Shown here piece by piece: positions 11,677-22,316 of a stretch of 64,000 nt of DNA (its first letter is position 1; each line of letters begins with the position of its first letter). The notes under the pieces are model-generated. The model ran no database searches, was not told where the DNA came from, and saw only the letters and a list, made by a program, of their open reading frames with translations. Both the position numbers and the translations under genes were made by a program. Where the stretch lies: NCBI RefSeq assembly GCF_963259705.1, contig NC_081840.1:117231074-117295073 (forward strand), read 5' to 3'. Source of the DNA: Myotis daubentonii. Its lineage: Eukaryota; Chordata; Mammalia; Chiroptera; Vespertilionidae.

Positions 11677-12790
11677 TGAAACAGGAATTTTTAGGGGTGG
11701 AAAAGACAGGTTTTAGAAAATTTTAGAACTCAAGGGGACCATGGAAGAAGCACAGGGCTACAGAAAAGCAGAAGGTACATTTCCATAGAATAGGGAAGCC
11801 AAAAAGCTGTAACAGGTACATTTCCATAGAATAAGGGAGCTGGGAGCAGCAAAAGGTCTATATTTACAAAATAAAGAGAAGGAAGCCCTTCATCCAGAAC
11901 GAGAAGAAGAAAGCCCAAAGGGATTAGGAAAACAATAAGGAAGGAGGTGGGGGAGAACTTCACATGTCCCATGTGAGGTTGCACCTTTGAGCCCAGGAGT
12001 TACTATGGTAACCATTCTAAGGGCATGGTGACCAATCAGAGGGGATATCAAGGCACCAGGATCTGTAGCCTTTATAAGCCATAGGGAAAAAGAACTCAGT
12101 GGGACCCTTTCCCCTCACTACGTGAGAGTCCATTCTGTGGGACTCTTTCCCTCTCTCCATGTGGGAATCTGTACTTATTCTTCAATAAATTTTCACCTTT
12201 GCTATACCACCTTTGTTACAGAATTTACCAGGAGACCAAAAAATACACAGGAGTACTTGGAGGTTCAGGATAGACCCATTTATTTTCAGATGTTTCACAT
12301 GTACTAGTACAGTGACTCAGAGGGTCAGCTCTCCAAATCCTGAGTCAGCCAATATAGGGAAGCTTTCTCTTTATACCCTTCAGTTTCTTTGTTTTCTATC
12401 TGTTTCCTAACTAGCAGGCTTTTGTGGTGGGCTTCCACAGCCCCTCCTGAGTCAGTTAGAATGGGGGAGTTAGATTGTATCTAAATGCCTGTCTGGGTGA
12501 TGTCAGTTACTCCCCTGTAGCTAAGCTGTTACATCCTTCATTTATGGCCCCTCTGTAAATTGGAAGTAATTAGGTAAGCAGGTCTTGCTAGACCCGATTG
12601 TGGAGAAAGGGGCAGTGACTTAACTATAGGTCACCAAGAATGTACATTAGATTACTGGCACAGATTCAGATTGCTAGCCCCCCCCCCCCCCCCCAAATGT
12701 CTTATTTTCCCCATCACCTTCTGTCCATGGATTCATTCTTTGACTCTGGTGGACAAAGAATCCAGGTTCCAGTCCAAAAATTCCGTTTCG
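11677..12790 (+). mobile_element. Solo LTR copy 1 of the class I family, split
   Basis: Begins TGAAACAGGAATTTTTAGGGG. It has a CCAATCAG box near 12033, TTTATAAGCC near 12072, the poly-A signal CAATAAAT near 12183, and ends GGTTCCAGTCCAAAAATTCCG. The 4-bp TSD is ATAG (11673-11676 and 12791-12794), as expected for class I (gamma-type) integration. Another LTR interrupts it at 12214-12714. Relatives: 13702-15423, the provirus LTRs (19297-19818; 30691-35525) and 37971-46239. Confidence 0.9.
12214..12714 (-). mobile_element. Solo LTR nested in LTR copy 1
   Basis: Flanked by CACCTT at 12208-12213 and 12715-12720, a 6-bp TSD suggesting a class II element (the right edge may be one base shorter). 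The minus strand shows GGGTATAAAGAG (TATA box) and GAAAATAAATGGG (poly-A signal), so it is a minus-strand LTR of about 500 bp. A C-run lies near 12679-12695. Confidence 0.8.
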
Positions 12791-13395
12791 ATAGCACCTT
12801 ACCAAAAGAATAGTGAATTTCTAGAGAAGTGAGAAGATAAAGAAAAGGCTTTGAATTTCTTAGGTGGTGAATTGTGGAAAGGAAAATATAGGGAAAAGGA
12901 AAATTAGTGCTAGATAAGGGCTAGTTTTAGCAAGGTTTGTTATGGAAATTCCCCTGGCACAGCTGAGGAGACAGAGGGGAGCTAGGTAGGAAGGAATCAG
13001 GACTTTGGGAGCAAGGAAATAAAACCTGAGATCCCAGTGAGGTGAAGTTACTCAGGCATCCAACTGGACGGAAAGGAAATGTGTGCACATGAACTTTAAA
13101 ATGTATTGATATTGCTAAGACAGGCAATGTGCAGATAATCAATAACAAGGCAGTAAGGCATATAAACCAATCGCAAGGATGTTGCTAAGGCAGAATTCTT
13201 TGAAAAGACCAATCAGGACCTAGCAAGGCTGTATCTACCCCCTATATTAAAAAGGGTATGCTATCTCCCCATCTCCTCCCCAGCAAACTTTCGGCTCCTA
13301 TGGCTGTCCAGAGAATGGGGAAACTCGGGATCCCCTGTGCCCACATGGCTTCTGGCCATGTAGGGCTCTACACAAGGACTAGTAGGCGTTTTTAA

Positions 13396-13610
13396 AAAAT
13401 ATTTTTTTTATTGATTTTTTACAGAGAGGAAGGGAGAGGGATAGAGAATTAGAAACATCGATAAGAGAGAAACATTGATCAGCTGCCTCCTGCACACCCC
13501 CTACTGGGGATGTGCCCGCAGCAAAGGTACATGCTCTTGCCTGGAATCGAACCCAGGACCCTTCAGCCTGCAGGCTGATGCTCTATCCACTGAGCCAAAC
13601 CGGTTAGGGC
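13396..13610 (-). repeat. Ves SINE
   Basis: Complete reversed Ves: TTTATTGATTTTTTACAGAG, CTGCCTCCTGCACACCCCCT, TGGAATCGAACCCAGGACCC, ending CACTGAGCCAAACCGGTTAGGGC. A TSD of the form AAGG(A)CTAGTAG lies on both sides (from about 13374 and 13611). Confidence 0.93.
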
Positions 13611-14129
13611 AAGGCTAGTAGACTTTAAAACCTGACTATAACATGAAAAGGAAGCTCTGGACACTGGGCTGCTCCTGGAACCCCAGCTTCACCGTTTCCA
13701 GTGAAATGGGAATTTTTAGGGGTGAAATAGGCAGATTTAGGGAATTTATTAAATTAAGAGGGTCCATGGAAAAAATAGAGGGCTACAGAGTTGCAAAAGG
13801 TTACAATTCCATAAGACAGGGAAGTTGGGAGAGGCAGCAGTTACATTTCCATACGACAAGGGAACTGGAAGTAACAAAAGGTCTGTATTTACAAAATAAA
13901 GGAGGAAGAAAGCCCAGAGGGAATGGGGGAACAATTAGGGAGGAGGGCCTCACACATCCCAAGTGAGCTTTGACCTTTGAGCTCAGGAGTTGCTACAGTG
14001 ACCAAATCAAAGGGAATATTGACCAATCAGAGAGTATATCAGGCATAAAGATCTGCAGCCTTTATAAATCATGAAAAAAGGAACTCGGTGGGAACTCTTT
14101 CCCCCTCCCCACGTGGGACTCTGTACTTA

Positions 14130-15282
14130 TCCTATCTAATAATAGACAAACATGGTAATTAACCATACCTCCGACATGCTTTCCATTGGCTAATCAGGGT
14201 GATACACACATTAACTGCCAACCAAGGCAGCAGCCGGCAGCCAGGCAGCTGAAGCGAACATGAGGCTTGCTTGCTCCAGTGATGGAGGAAGCCAAGGTTC
14301 CCCGCCTGCAGCTGCCTGCCTCTGAGCATCACTCTAAGAAACAATGTTGGAATTATAGAAGCTAAACAAACCCCATAAACCTGCTTTCAGCCAGCCGGCC
14401 ACAGAGCTGGAGCTGCAAAAGTGTTTCAATTATAGAAGCCAAACAAACCCAGATACATGCTTTCAGCAGCTGATGTCTCAGAGCTGGGGCCAAGCCTCAG
14501 AGCTAAAGCTGGCTCTCAGTACCAGTGACAGCCATACAAGGTAAATAAATCCCAGAATAAAAAAAAAAAAAAAGGAAAAAAGAAGAGGTTGAGAGCTTCG
14601 GTTGCAGGCTTGGCCTGCCTGAAAACGGCCCTCAGTCCCTCACCCAGACTGGCCAGGCACCCCAGTGGGGACGCCCACCCTGAGGGGGTGTGACCAGCTG
14701 AAAACAACCATCAGCCCCTCACCCAGGCTAGCCAGGCACCCAAGCGGGACCCCCACCCTGATCCGAGACACCCTACAGGGCAAACCAGCCGGCCCCCACC
14801 CGTGCACCAGGCCTCTATCCTATATAATAAAAAGGTTATATGCAAACTGACCCTAACAGCAGAAAGACTGGGAATGACTGGTCACTATGACACACACTGA
14901 CCACCAGGGGGCAGACGCTCAATGCAGGAGCTGCCCCCTGGTGGTCAGGGTGCTCTCACAGGGGGGAACTCTGCTCAGCCACAAGCCAGGCTGATGGCTT
15001 CCAGTATAGCAGTGGTGGTGGGAGCCTCCCCTGCCTCCTCAGCAGCGCTAGGATGTCTGACTGCAGCTTAGGTCTGCTCCCCGCTGGCAAATGGACATCC
15101 CCCAAGGGCTGCTGGGCTGCCAGAGGGATGTCTGATTGCCATCTTAGACCCAATCCCCCAGGGAGCAGGCCTAAGCCAGCAAGTGATCACCCCCGAGGGG
15201 TCCCAGACTGTGAGAAGGCACAGGCCAGGCTGAGGGACCTCCTTCCCCCGAGTGCACAAATTTTTGTGCACCAGGCCTCTAG
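14130..15282 (+). mobile_element. Composite HeliBat-type Helitron A
   Basis: Starts TCCTATCTAATAATAG and ends in the hairpin GTGCACAAATTTTTGTGCAC then CAGGCCTCTAG, inserted between A (14129) and T (15283), the Helitron target rule. An internal junction at 14817/14818 joins a 3'-end-like GCACCAGGCCTCTA directly to a second 5' end, TCCTATATAATAAAAAGG, so two units lie head to tail (14130-14817 and 14818-15282). No Rep/helicase gene is present. The identical junction occurs at 52022/52023. Confidence 0.93.
14897..14948. promoter_or_regulatory. Palindromic pair of CTCF-like motifs in Helitron A
   Basis: CTGACCACCAGGGGGCAG (14897-14914) and its exact reverse complement (14931-14948) are separated by 16 bp. 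Each contains CCACCAGGGGGCAG, which resembles the CTCF core. It could also be only a hairpin used by the Helitron; binding is inferred. Confidence 0.55.
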
Positions 15283-15543
15283 TTCTTCAATAAATTTCCA
15301 CCTTTGCTATACCATCTTCCATTTGTCATGTCATTCTTTGACTCCTATATACAAAGAATCTAGGGAAGCCAGTCATCCTGCCCAGGGGAACACCGCGTGT
15401 TCCAGTCCAAAAATCCCGGATCACCAGGACTGACTTCTCTCAATAAACTTTGGTCCCACTAACCGTTTTTTGTCCGTGACTTCATTCTTTGATTTTAGGA
15501 TACAATGAGAACTCAGACTCAAACCCCACATTTTGGTTTCACA

Positions 15544-16005
15544 GTCTCCAGGTTGATAAAATATAAAGTTCTCTTATAATTAACTCCTGTCCTCCCTAGT
15601 AAAGAGGGCAGAGGGGATCCCTTTGCAAACTTTTTCCTGCTTTTATGCATATAGGGCTAGGCAGTTTTTCTTTTATCTGCTTCTTTTCAATTGCATTCAG
15701 CTCAAAATACTCTTAATGGTAAAGTGGCATATTTTTGGAATGGCATATTCTGCTACCCTATAAGGCCACTGATTTTATTTATAAACATAATGTGTCCATA
15801 ATGTGGACACTAAGAAGACTACTTCTAAGGAAATTAAATATTTAAATTCTTAATTAAATCTAAAATAGAAAATGTCTGCCAACACTACAAAAGACTTCAA
15901 AAGTCTCTTCATCTGCCAAATGTTTCCTAATTTGAGCAGGAAATTTATTTCTCTCATGAATAGTATTTTATGCTCCCTTGAAACCTGCAAGATTGTCATT
16001 AAGGA
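15544..16005. other. No gene seen
   Basis: AT-rich sequence between LTR and SINE; nothing recognised. Confidence 0.5.
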
Positions 16006-16830
16006 GCTCTAGCTGGTTCGGCTCAGTGGATACAGTTTCTGCCTGTGGACTGAAGGGTCCTGGATTCAATTCTGTTCAGTGGCATGTACCTTGGTTGCAG
16101 GCCGGATTAAGGGCATGTGTGGGAGGCAACCAAACCATGTGTATCTCTCACATCCATGTGAAGTATGGTAGCAATCATCTCAGGTAGAAACTGTAGTTTA
16201 ACTTTAACCCTGTTGTTTGGCTTCTGTACTTATTTGCTTTGTTTAATAATAGAAAAGTTATTTTGATTTTCTGAATTATATAAATCATCCCATTCGATTA
16301 AATACCCTATTGATTGTAATGTGAATATCCCATTGGTTGTTGTCATACTGGTCTTAGAAAGCACATTCTTCTGTACCTGGGAAGGACAGCACAATTATCC
16401 CAAGGTCAGAGGGCTCCAGATAATGTGTCCTTGTTGACTCAGTGGTCCCAAGACCCAAGGGCTCTAGATAATGTGTTTCTGTCAACTCAGTGATCCAGAG
16501 ACCCAAACCTATAATTTAGATAACATGCTGCTTCTGCTTCTGTAAACTGCTTTTTGCAAACCAGGTTCCTCATTCCAAACCCTGGGATGTAATCAATACC
16601 TTTGTGATCTTTGCCTATATAAGTCTGGTGTTGGGGCTCGGGAGGACACTATGAGATCTGGGAGAGGGAAATGCCCCCTCAGAGTCCCAGATTTGCAATA
16701 AATGTGACTCTTTAATAAAACTTCTTGAGGTGTCCTTGTGTGATTCGAGGGGTACATTACAACGAACGTTTCTCTCTGTCTCTTCCCTCCCTTCCAATCT
16801 CTCTAAAAAGCAATGGAAAAATATCCTTGA
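16006..16830 (+). repeat. Ves-type SINE split by an LTR
   Basis: Head CTAGCTGGTTCGGCTCAGTGG with B-box-like GGATTCAATTCT, through GGGCATGTGTGGGAGGCAACC to about 16165. The tail GTTTCTCTCTGTCTCTTCCC...CTCTCTAAAAAGCAATGG resumes at about 16767. The gap holds an LTR. Confidence 0.75.
16168..16761 (+). mobile_element. LTR-like insertion within a SINE
   Basis: The part 16315-16761 begins TGTAATGT and ends ACATTACA, perfect 8-bp terminal inverted repeats. It has TGCCTATATAAG (TATA, near 16615) and GCAATAAATG (poly-A, near 16698). Whether the insertion starts at 16168 (TGAAGTATGG) or 16315 is unclear, and no clean TSD is seen. Confidence 0.6.
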
Positions 16831-17230
16831 GTAAGAATTAAAAAAAAAAAATTGAAGGAAATAGGCTGCTAGGTAATATATGCAAATATATGAACATCAA
16901 GACAAAAAGATTTTATTGAACATAATGGACATTTTCTAGTGACTAAATCTCTAGAATGAAGGTGACTAGATTTATAATTTGGATAAGTGAGTAGTTTTTA
17001 GTGACTGGGAGTCATACATTCATATGAATTGGCCAAGTTCACACAGCTATACATGGAAAGAATCCAGTCAAATATACATACCCACCTGGGGAAAAGGCTT
17101 GACATATCACATTCCTAGCATATTCTTTTAAATCCTTGACTCACCATCATCAAGCCATAGTTTACAATTATTTCTATTTCATTAACTCATCACTTTTTCA
17201 TGACTTGGAAAGCAGAACTCTTATGTCACA
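16831..17230. other. No gene seen
   Basis: AT-rich sequence with no recognised element. Confidence 0.5.
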
Positions 17231-17584
17231 CTAGAGGCCCGGTGCATGAAATTTGTGCACTGGGGGGCAGGTGTCCCTCAGCCCAGCCTGCACCCTCTCC
17301 AATCTGGGACCCCTCAGGGGATGTCTGACTGCTGGTTTAGGCCTAATCCTACAGGGCAGTCAGACATCCCTCTCACAATCCGAGACTGCTGGCTCCCAAC
17401 TGCTCGCCTGCCTGCCTGCCTGCCTGCCTTATCACCTCCTTACCACTCCCCTGTCAGCCTGGTCTCCTCCAACTGCCCTCTCCTGCTGGCCATCTTGTGG
17501 TGGCCATCTTTGACCACATGGGGGCGACCATCTTTGACCACATCGGGGTGGCCAATTTGCATATTACCTCTTTATTATATAGGA
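17231..17584 (-). mobile_element. Short HeliBat-type Helitron
   Basis: Left edge CTAGAGGCCCGGTGCATG with hairpin GTGCATGAAATTTGTGCAC; right edge is the 5' end (TCCTATATAATAAAGAGG on the minus strand). Inserted between A (17230) and T (17585). Only 354 bp, non-coding, with a GCCT microrepeat near 17410. Confidence 0.92.
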
Positions 17585-17604
17585 TAATATCAATCTGCAT
17601 TTCT

Positions 17605-17826
17605 TTTTTTAAAAAATATATTTCATTTATTTTTTACAAAGAGGAGGGGAGCGGGATAGAGAGCTAGAAACATCACTGAGAGAGAAACGTCAATTCAGCT
17701 GCCGCCTGCACACCCCCTACTGAGGATGTGCCCGTAACCAAGGTACATGCCCTTGACCGGAATCAAACCTGGGACTCTTGAGCCTGCAAGCCCTTGCTCT
17801 GTCCACTGAGCCAAACTGGTTAGGGC
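17605..17826 (-). repeat. Ves SINE
   Basis: Complete reversed Ves ending CCACTGAGCCAAACTGGTTAGGGC. Perfect TSD TCAATCTGCATTTCT at 17590-17604 and 17827-17841. Confidence 0.95.
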
Positions 17827-17841
17827 TCAATCTGCATTTCT

Positions 17842-19292
17842 TAAAAAAGTATTGAATATATTGATATGTCACATAAACCTCAGTAAAATGAGTACCTAAA
17901 TGAATTATACAGATCTCTGATCAATCTCAAGGGATTCTTGTTTTATACCTGTTATAACTTGGATGCTTTATCAGCCTACTTAAACGTGAAGAAAAAACTC
18001 TTGCTCCTCTTTTCCACTAAGCAGAGCAAACAGCAGGCAAAAAACAAAAACAGCTCATTAAAGTAGCAATTGCAACTGAACAATTTAAACAATTATTTGA
18101 AAGTTCTTTTTTTTTTCCTTTTTTACTATTTACAACAATGTTCACCCAAACATCATGCTTACACAGAGCAAATTTTGTTAAATACAATACATTAAGTAAC
18201 ACAAGCGTTGTCCATTATGATAAAATGAAACAAAGCATCAAAGGCATAATATTCATAAAACACTTGGAACCTACTGCCCACTAAAATTCAGAATATCAGC
18301 CAAATACTACAACAGCTTCAAACATCAGGCAACTGAAGCATATGATTTGAAACTGATAATGCTTTCCAAGAGATCTAGCTAGGTAAACAGTGATGATGCA
18401 ATGAGCTATTTGTGCCATTTCTTTGCTATTTGTGCCATTTGTGCCTATCATTGCTCCAACTCCCCAGAGGTTAGGAGTCTATCACCCGAGCTGTTTCTCA
18501 GCTGCTAAGATCAGAGACTATACACAGATGGAGTGCCTAGGTTCTCAGGGCTGCTGCTTCACAGAGATAAGGCTGCTTGGAGAAGTGCTCAGAGTTGCCT
18601 CTCTGGGAAAGAGCCGGCACAGCAATCAATAATAAAGTTACTTCTCCACTGTTATGTTAAACAACACTGTCAAGCATACACAGGGGAAGTTTGATGAAAA
18701 GAGCTATTTAAATCACTTGAAATGCCTATAGCTTTATTATTTTTGGTCTCTGTGTTCTCTGATTTTTTCTTCTCCTCCCTCTCCCATCCCCATCCTCCAC
18801 CACCACAATCTACTGACAAAATGCAATGATTTAAGAACCTTTTGGAAATATTGGACCATATTTCTTCACCCATTGGTTCCTTTGAATGTTTTTGGTGAGC
18901 TATTTTTAAGCCACCCTTGTCATTCTACAGTCATTCATAGTATTATATCTCTAAGTAGGAGAACATTGCAAAAATCTACCCTGTCCATTCAGAGATATGT
19001 TTTATGCCAGGTTATGACCTTGCAATTCAAATAAGCCAACTTCAAGAGGTCACAGAAAGGTAGCTGCAATCTCTAGCATCAGAGGGATTTACACAACTCT
19101 TAATGTATCAAAGACAAAGATAATTTTTCCTGGAAGCTCCTAAATATGCAAATACAAGCTCTTCTCCCCACCCTCCTCCTGCCATTGGAGAGTGATAGAA
19201 AAAGTCAGATTATACCACTAAATAGTGCTTCATAGTCAAGTATCATAATTGACAACAGCTTTCTTTTTCTGTGAAGTAGCAAATGGAATGTG
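17842..19292. other. No gene seen
   Basis: About 1.45 kb left of the provirus, with no recognised repeat, splice-bounded frame or RNA gene. Confidence 0.55.
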
Positions 19293-19296
19293 TTAG

Positions 19297-19818
19297 TGAA
19301 ATGGAATATTTGGACTGGAACCCAGATTCTTTGTCCACCAGAGTTGAAAAATAAATCCACCTACAGAAGATGGTATAGCAAAGGTGGAGATTTACTGAAG
19401 AACAAGTACAGACTCCCACATGGGAAGGGGGAAAGGGTTCCCCCAACTTCCTGTTTCTATGGTTTATAAAGGCTGCAGTTCCTGTGTCCTGATATGCCCT
19501 CTGATTGGTCGATATTTCCTTTTGAATTGGTTACTATAGTAACTCCGGAGGCCCTCCTCCCTCATTGTCCTCCTGTTCCCTCTGGGCTTTCTTCCTCCTT
19601 CTGTATTCTGTAATAGACCTCTTGGCTACTCCCAGTTCCCTTATGTTATGGAAATGTAGCTGTAGCCTCTCCCTCATGTTATGGAGATGTACCTGTTGCC
19701 GCTCCTCTGTCTTATGGAAATGTACCTTCTCCCAATCTGTAGCCTTGTGTTTTTTCCATGGATCCCAATTCTAAAAATTCCCTAAGCCTGCCTATAGCCC
19801 CCTAAAGTTCCTGTTTCA
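19297..19818 (-). mobile_element. 3' LTR of the provirus
   Basis: Runs from TGAAATGGAATATTTGGACT to AAAGTTCCTGTTTCA on the plus strand. The reversed order of CAATAAATCTCCACC (poly-A region, near 19390), TTTATAAACC (near 19460) and CCAATCAGAG (near 19500) gives a minus-strand LTR of 522 bp. It is the only uninterrupted copy of this family here. Confidence 0.92.
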
Positions 19819-19829
19819 GTCCCTTCTCT
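19819..19829 (-). promoter_or_regulatory. Polypurine tract of the provirus
   Basis: Minus strand reads AGAGAAGGGAC directly before the 3' LTR start, where the plus-strand primer is expected. Confidence 0.65.
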
Positions 19830-20099
19830 GATTAGAAAACCCCAACTGTCATTGGGGACAGGGGACACCACAACTTTCTGGCTGCTTCCTGCTGGCAAAG
19901 GGGCCATAGTTTGGGGTGGCAGTCAGGGTCCCATCAGAAGTGGGTGGTCTAAGGGTCCATGGAGGATAAATGTAATGGCCTCCATTTGCTGTTCCATGTG
20001 GAGGACCAGCTAGAGCTTTAGGGCTTCTAAATGGGAGGATATGATAATCGGGATGGCATTATATCTTTAATTGGTACCCAGACTTCTGGGGTGAGAGGC

Positions 20100-20215
20100 C
20101 TTCTTTTTAGCTAAGCTGCTTGCAGCAAGAACTGTTATTCATGGCACAGACTTTGCCCTGCTCAATCAAGGGCTTCTCTGTGAATAAAAATCTGTAGATG
20201 CTTGAAAAGTGGTTC
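20100..20215 (-). pseudogene. env transmembrane-subunit remnant
   Basis: About 300 bp upstream of the 3' LTR, one minus-strand frame contains CAMNNSSCC (20148-20122), a CX6CC arrangement as in gamma-type TM subunits, and is broken soon after. The position agrees with TM. Surface-subunit sequence was not recognised. The call rests on motif and location only. Confidence 0.5.
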
Positions 20216-20220
20216 TGGTC

Positions 20221-20283
20221 TGGTTGGTGGTAGTGGTAGTGGAAGTGGTAGTGGTGGTGGTAGTGGTAGTGGTAGTGGTAGTA
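20221..20283 (+). repeat. GGTAGT-type minisatellite
   Basis: Repeated GGTAGT with some GGAAGT and GGTGGT units; lies within the decayed env region of the provirus. Confidence 0.9.
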
Positions 20284-20734
20284 TAAGTTGTCCTATAGAC
20301 TAAATTTGGCACATTTTACTCTTAGAGAGATGTGGGAGATATATATCTAATTGAGATTATTTGACCTTGAATTAGGCTGCTTATAACATACTTAGTAGTT
20401 AGGGATTTGGGAAGCCAGTATAGCTGAAACATTTACTACATCAGGAATACAAAAATGAGCTAAAAGTAGGAGCATCTTATGGTGTTTCTGGATCCCAGCA
20501 AGGGCAGAGAAGGTCTCCTCCATGTACCAGCCTAGGCTTCAGGTGACACTTACAAAAATACAGAATAAGAATTATTAAAAAATGAAAAAAACTGTTTATC
20601 TAGGAATACCAGAGTATGTTACTTATCTGGCACTCATTAACTCTTCAGGATTCCTTCAAAAGAGAAGTTTCAGGTCCTCTAGAACAGTGGTTCTCAACCT
20701 TGGCTGCACATTAGAATCACCTGAGAATCTTTTT

Positions 20735-21663
20735 TTATTTATTTATTTTTTTATTGTTTTATTGCTTAAAGTATTACAAAGAGTATTATATATGTCTCCT
20801 TTTTTTTTTTCTCCCCTTGACCTTCCCCTAGCCTCCCATACCCCCCATTGTCTTGTGTCCATTGGGTATGCTTATATGTGTTGTGCCCAGATTTCAAGAT
20901 CCCCAATAATACCACACCAGGGAGCCAGCCAGTCTGATGCAAAAGCAGAGGGTCCTTTATTGAGCTAGCTAGCTCCACTCTCCCTCCTGGCCGACACAGA
21001 GTGTCCCCACCATGGGAAAAACAGGGTTTTAATAGGGGGTGGAGTGAGGGGAGGGGAGCTGACTGTGGGCCCTGCCGATTGGCCAGGCACAAGTCGGGTC
21101 TTGTTACACTGGATGTGGTCATCTCTATGGCGCACATGTCCCTTAATTGTCATTGGTTAGTTTAAGAAGACTCCGGGAGTGGCCAGCAGAGGCCTGGGCT
21201 TCCCAGAAGAAGGTACTTTCCTGAGCACATGGCAGCTGCCCCAACATGGAGGGTACGGGGCAAGATGGAGGGCATAGCCCTCGCCCTTTCAATATGCATG
21301 CATACAATTCCTTCGGTTGATCTCTTACCCACCCCCCAATCCTTCCCAGCCTTTCCGCTGTAGTTTGACAGTGTTTGATGTTGCTCTGCCTCTGTATCTA
21401 TTTTTGCTCATCAGTTTATAATGATCTTAATTATCCATAAATGAGTGAGATCATGTGGTATTTTTCTTTCATTGACTGGCTTATTTCACTTAGCATAATG
21501 CTCTCCAGTTCCATCCAAGCTGTTGCAAATGGTAAGAATTTATTCTTTTTTACAGCAGCATAGTATTCCATCGTGTAGATATACCACGGTTTTCTAATCC
21601 ATTCATCTGCTGATGGGCACTAAGGCTGTTTCCAGATCTTAGCTATGGTGAATTGTGCTGCTT
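20735..21663 (-). mobile_element. 5'-truncated L1
   Basis: Poly-T end, 3' UTR (ATTGCTTAAAGTATT, GTCCATTGGGTATGC) and the end of ORF2 (GCTTATTTCACTTAGCATAATG). TSD GAGAATCTTTTT (20723-20734) versus GGGAATCTTTTT (21664-21675). A solo LTR is inserted at 20879-21291. Confidence 0.88.
20879..21291 (-). mobile_element. Solo LTR nested in L1
   Basis: Begins TGTTGTGCCCAG, ends CGCCCTTTCA, 413 bp. Perfect 5-bp TSD ATATG (20874-20878 and 21292-21296). The minus strand has CAATAAAGGACC (poly-A signal) and CCTATTAAAACC (TATA-like). Confidence 0.85.
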
Positions 21664-21855
21664 GGGAATCTTTTTAAAATCCTGATTTCTGTGCCTCATC
21701 CTCCGGAAATTCTGTTTCTTTGTTATGCGTTGGGGCCACAACATTAGTAACCAAGAAACAGAATTTCCAGAGGATGAGGCCCAGAAATCAGGATTTTAAA
21801 AAGATTCCCAGGTGATTCTAATGTGCAGCAAAAGTTGAGAACCACTGCTCTAGAA

Positions 21856-22304
21856 GCTCCCACAGGTAGGAATCCCATGATTCCATTGATGGTATTGATG
21901 ATGAATACAGTTGATTCATCCTTCTCCTGTATTGGCATTCAAGGCTTACTCGAGACAGATGGATCTAGGAGTCAATGCTGCTGACCTGTTGGGAGACTTA
22001 AAGCTGGTGCCTGCAAAAAGGGCTTTTTGAGCTGCTTAAAGGCTCTCCCAAATAAATGAGGGCTATTCCCGAAAATTCTGGGGCAGCACTCTCCATGTTA
22101 GCTGACTACTTTAATTATTGGGAACTTTTAAAGGCAAATAGGGACTGTGAGTTAGGAGGCAAGAGTATACAGAAAAGGAATCCTTGAGATCTAGTATTAT
22201 AAACCACTCTCTGTCCTCTGGAATCTGGGCAGGTAAAGCATAAGGGTTAGGGACAATTGGTTGGACAGGAATAATTGCCTTATTTACTAGTTATAAGTCC
22301 TGAA
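21856..22304 (-). pseudogene. Retroviral reverse transcriptase remnant (pol)
   Basis: On the minus strand from 22304 the translation includes PNPYALPAQIPEDREWF and LDLKDSF (22194-22174), the RT motif A region with its first catalytic aspartate, then a QLTWRVLPQNFREQPSF-like stretch about 110 bp on, with gaps. The YxDD motif, RNase H and integrase are absent. The half-L1-like element at 22317-24725 separates it from protease. Confidence 0.75.
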
Positions 22305-22316
22305 CTAGTCCTCCCC

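Larger units (their letters stand above)
13702..15423 (+). mobile_element. Solo LTR copy 2 of the class I family, split by Helitron
   Basis: Begins TGAAATGGGAATTTTTAGGGG and ends CCAAAAATCCCGGATCA. TSD CCAG at 13698-13701 and 15424-15427. The Helitron 14130-15282 sits between the TATA region (TTTATAAATC near 14060) and the poly-A signal (CAATAAATTTCC near 15288). Near its 3' end it carries GTCATCCTGCCCAGGGGAAC, also seen in copy 37971-46239 but missing in copy 1, so the family has two 3' variants. Confidence 0.9.
12873..15543 (+). mobile_element. Older LTR hosting LTR copy 2
   Basis: After nested elements are removed, the flanks read as one plus-strand LTR: begins near TGTGGAAAGG, TATTAAAAAGGG near 13245, poly-A signal CAATAAACTTTGG near 15440, ends near TTTGGTTTCACA. 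Inserted in it are a Ves (13396-13610) and LTR copy 2 (13702-15423). The left limit is uncertain because no TSD was found. Confidence 0.5.
20685..21847. mobile_element. Fold-back hAT (MER5-like) with nested L1 and LTR
   Basis: Ends CAGTGGTTCTCAACCTTGGC and its inverse (...GAGAACCACTG). Perfect 8-bp TSD CTCTAGAA at 20677-20684 and 21848-21855. Removing the L1 inserted at 20735-21663 leaves a long palindrome: AATCTTTTTAAAATCCTGATTTCTG and CCTCATCCTCCGGAAATTCTG recur inverted at 21752-21815. Confidence 0.9.
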
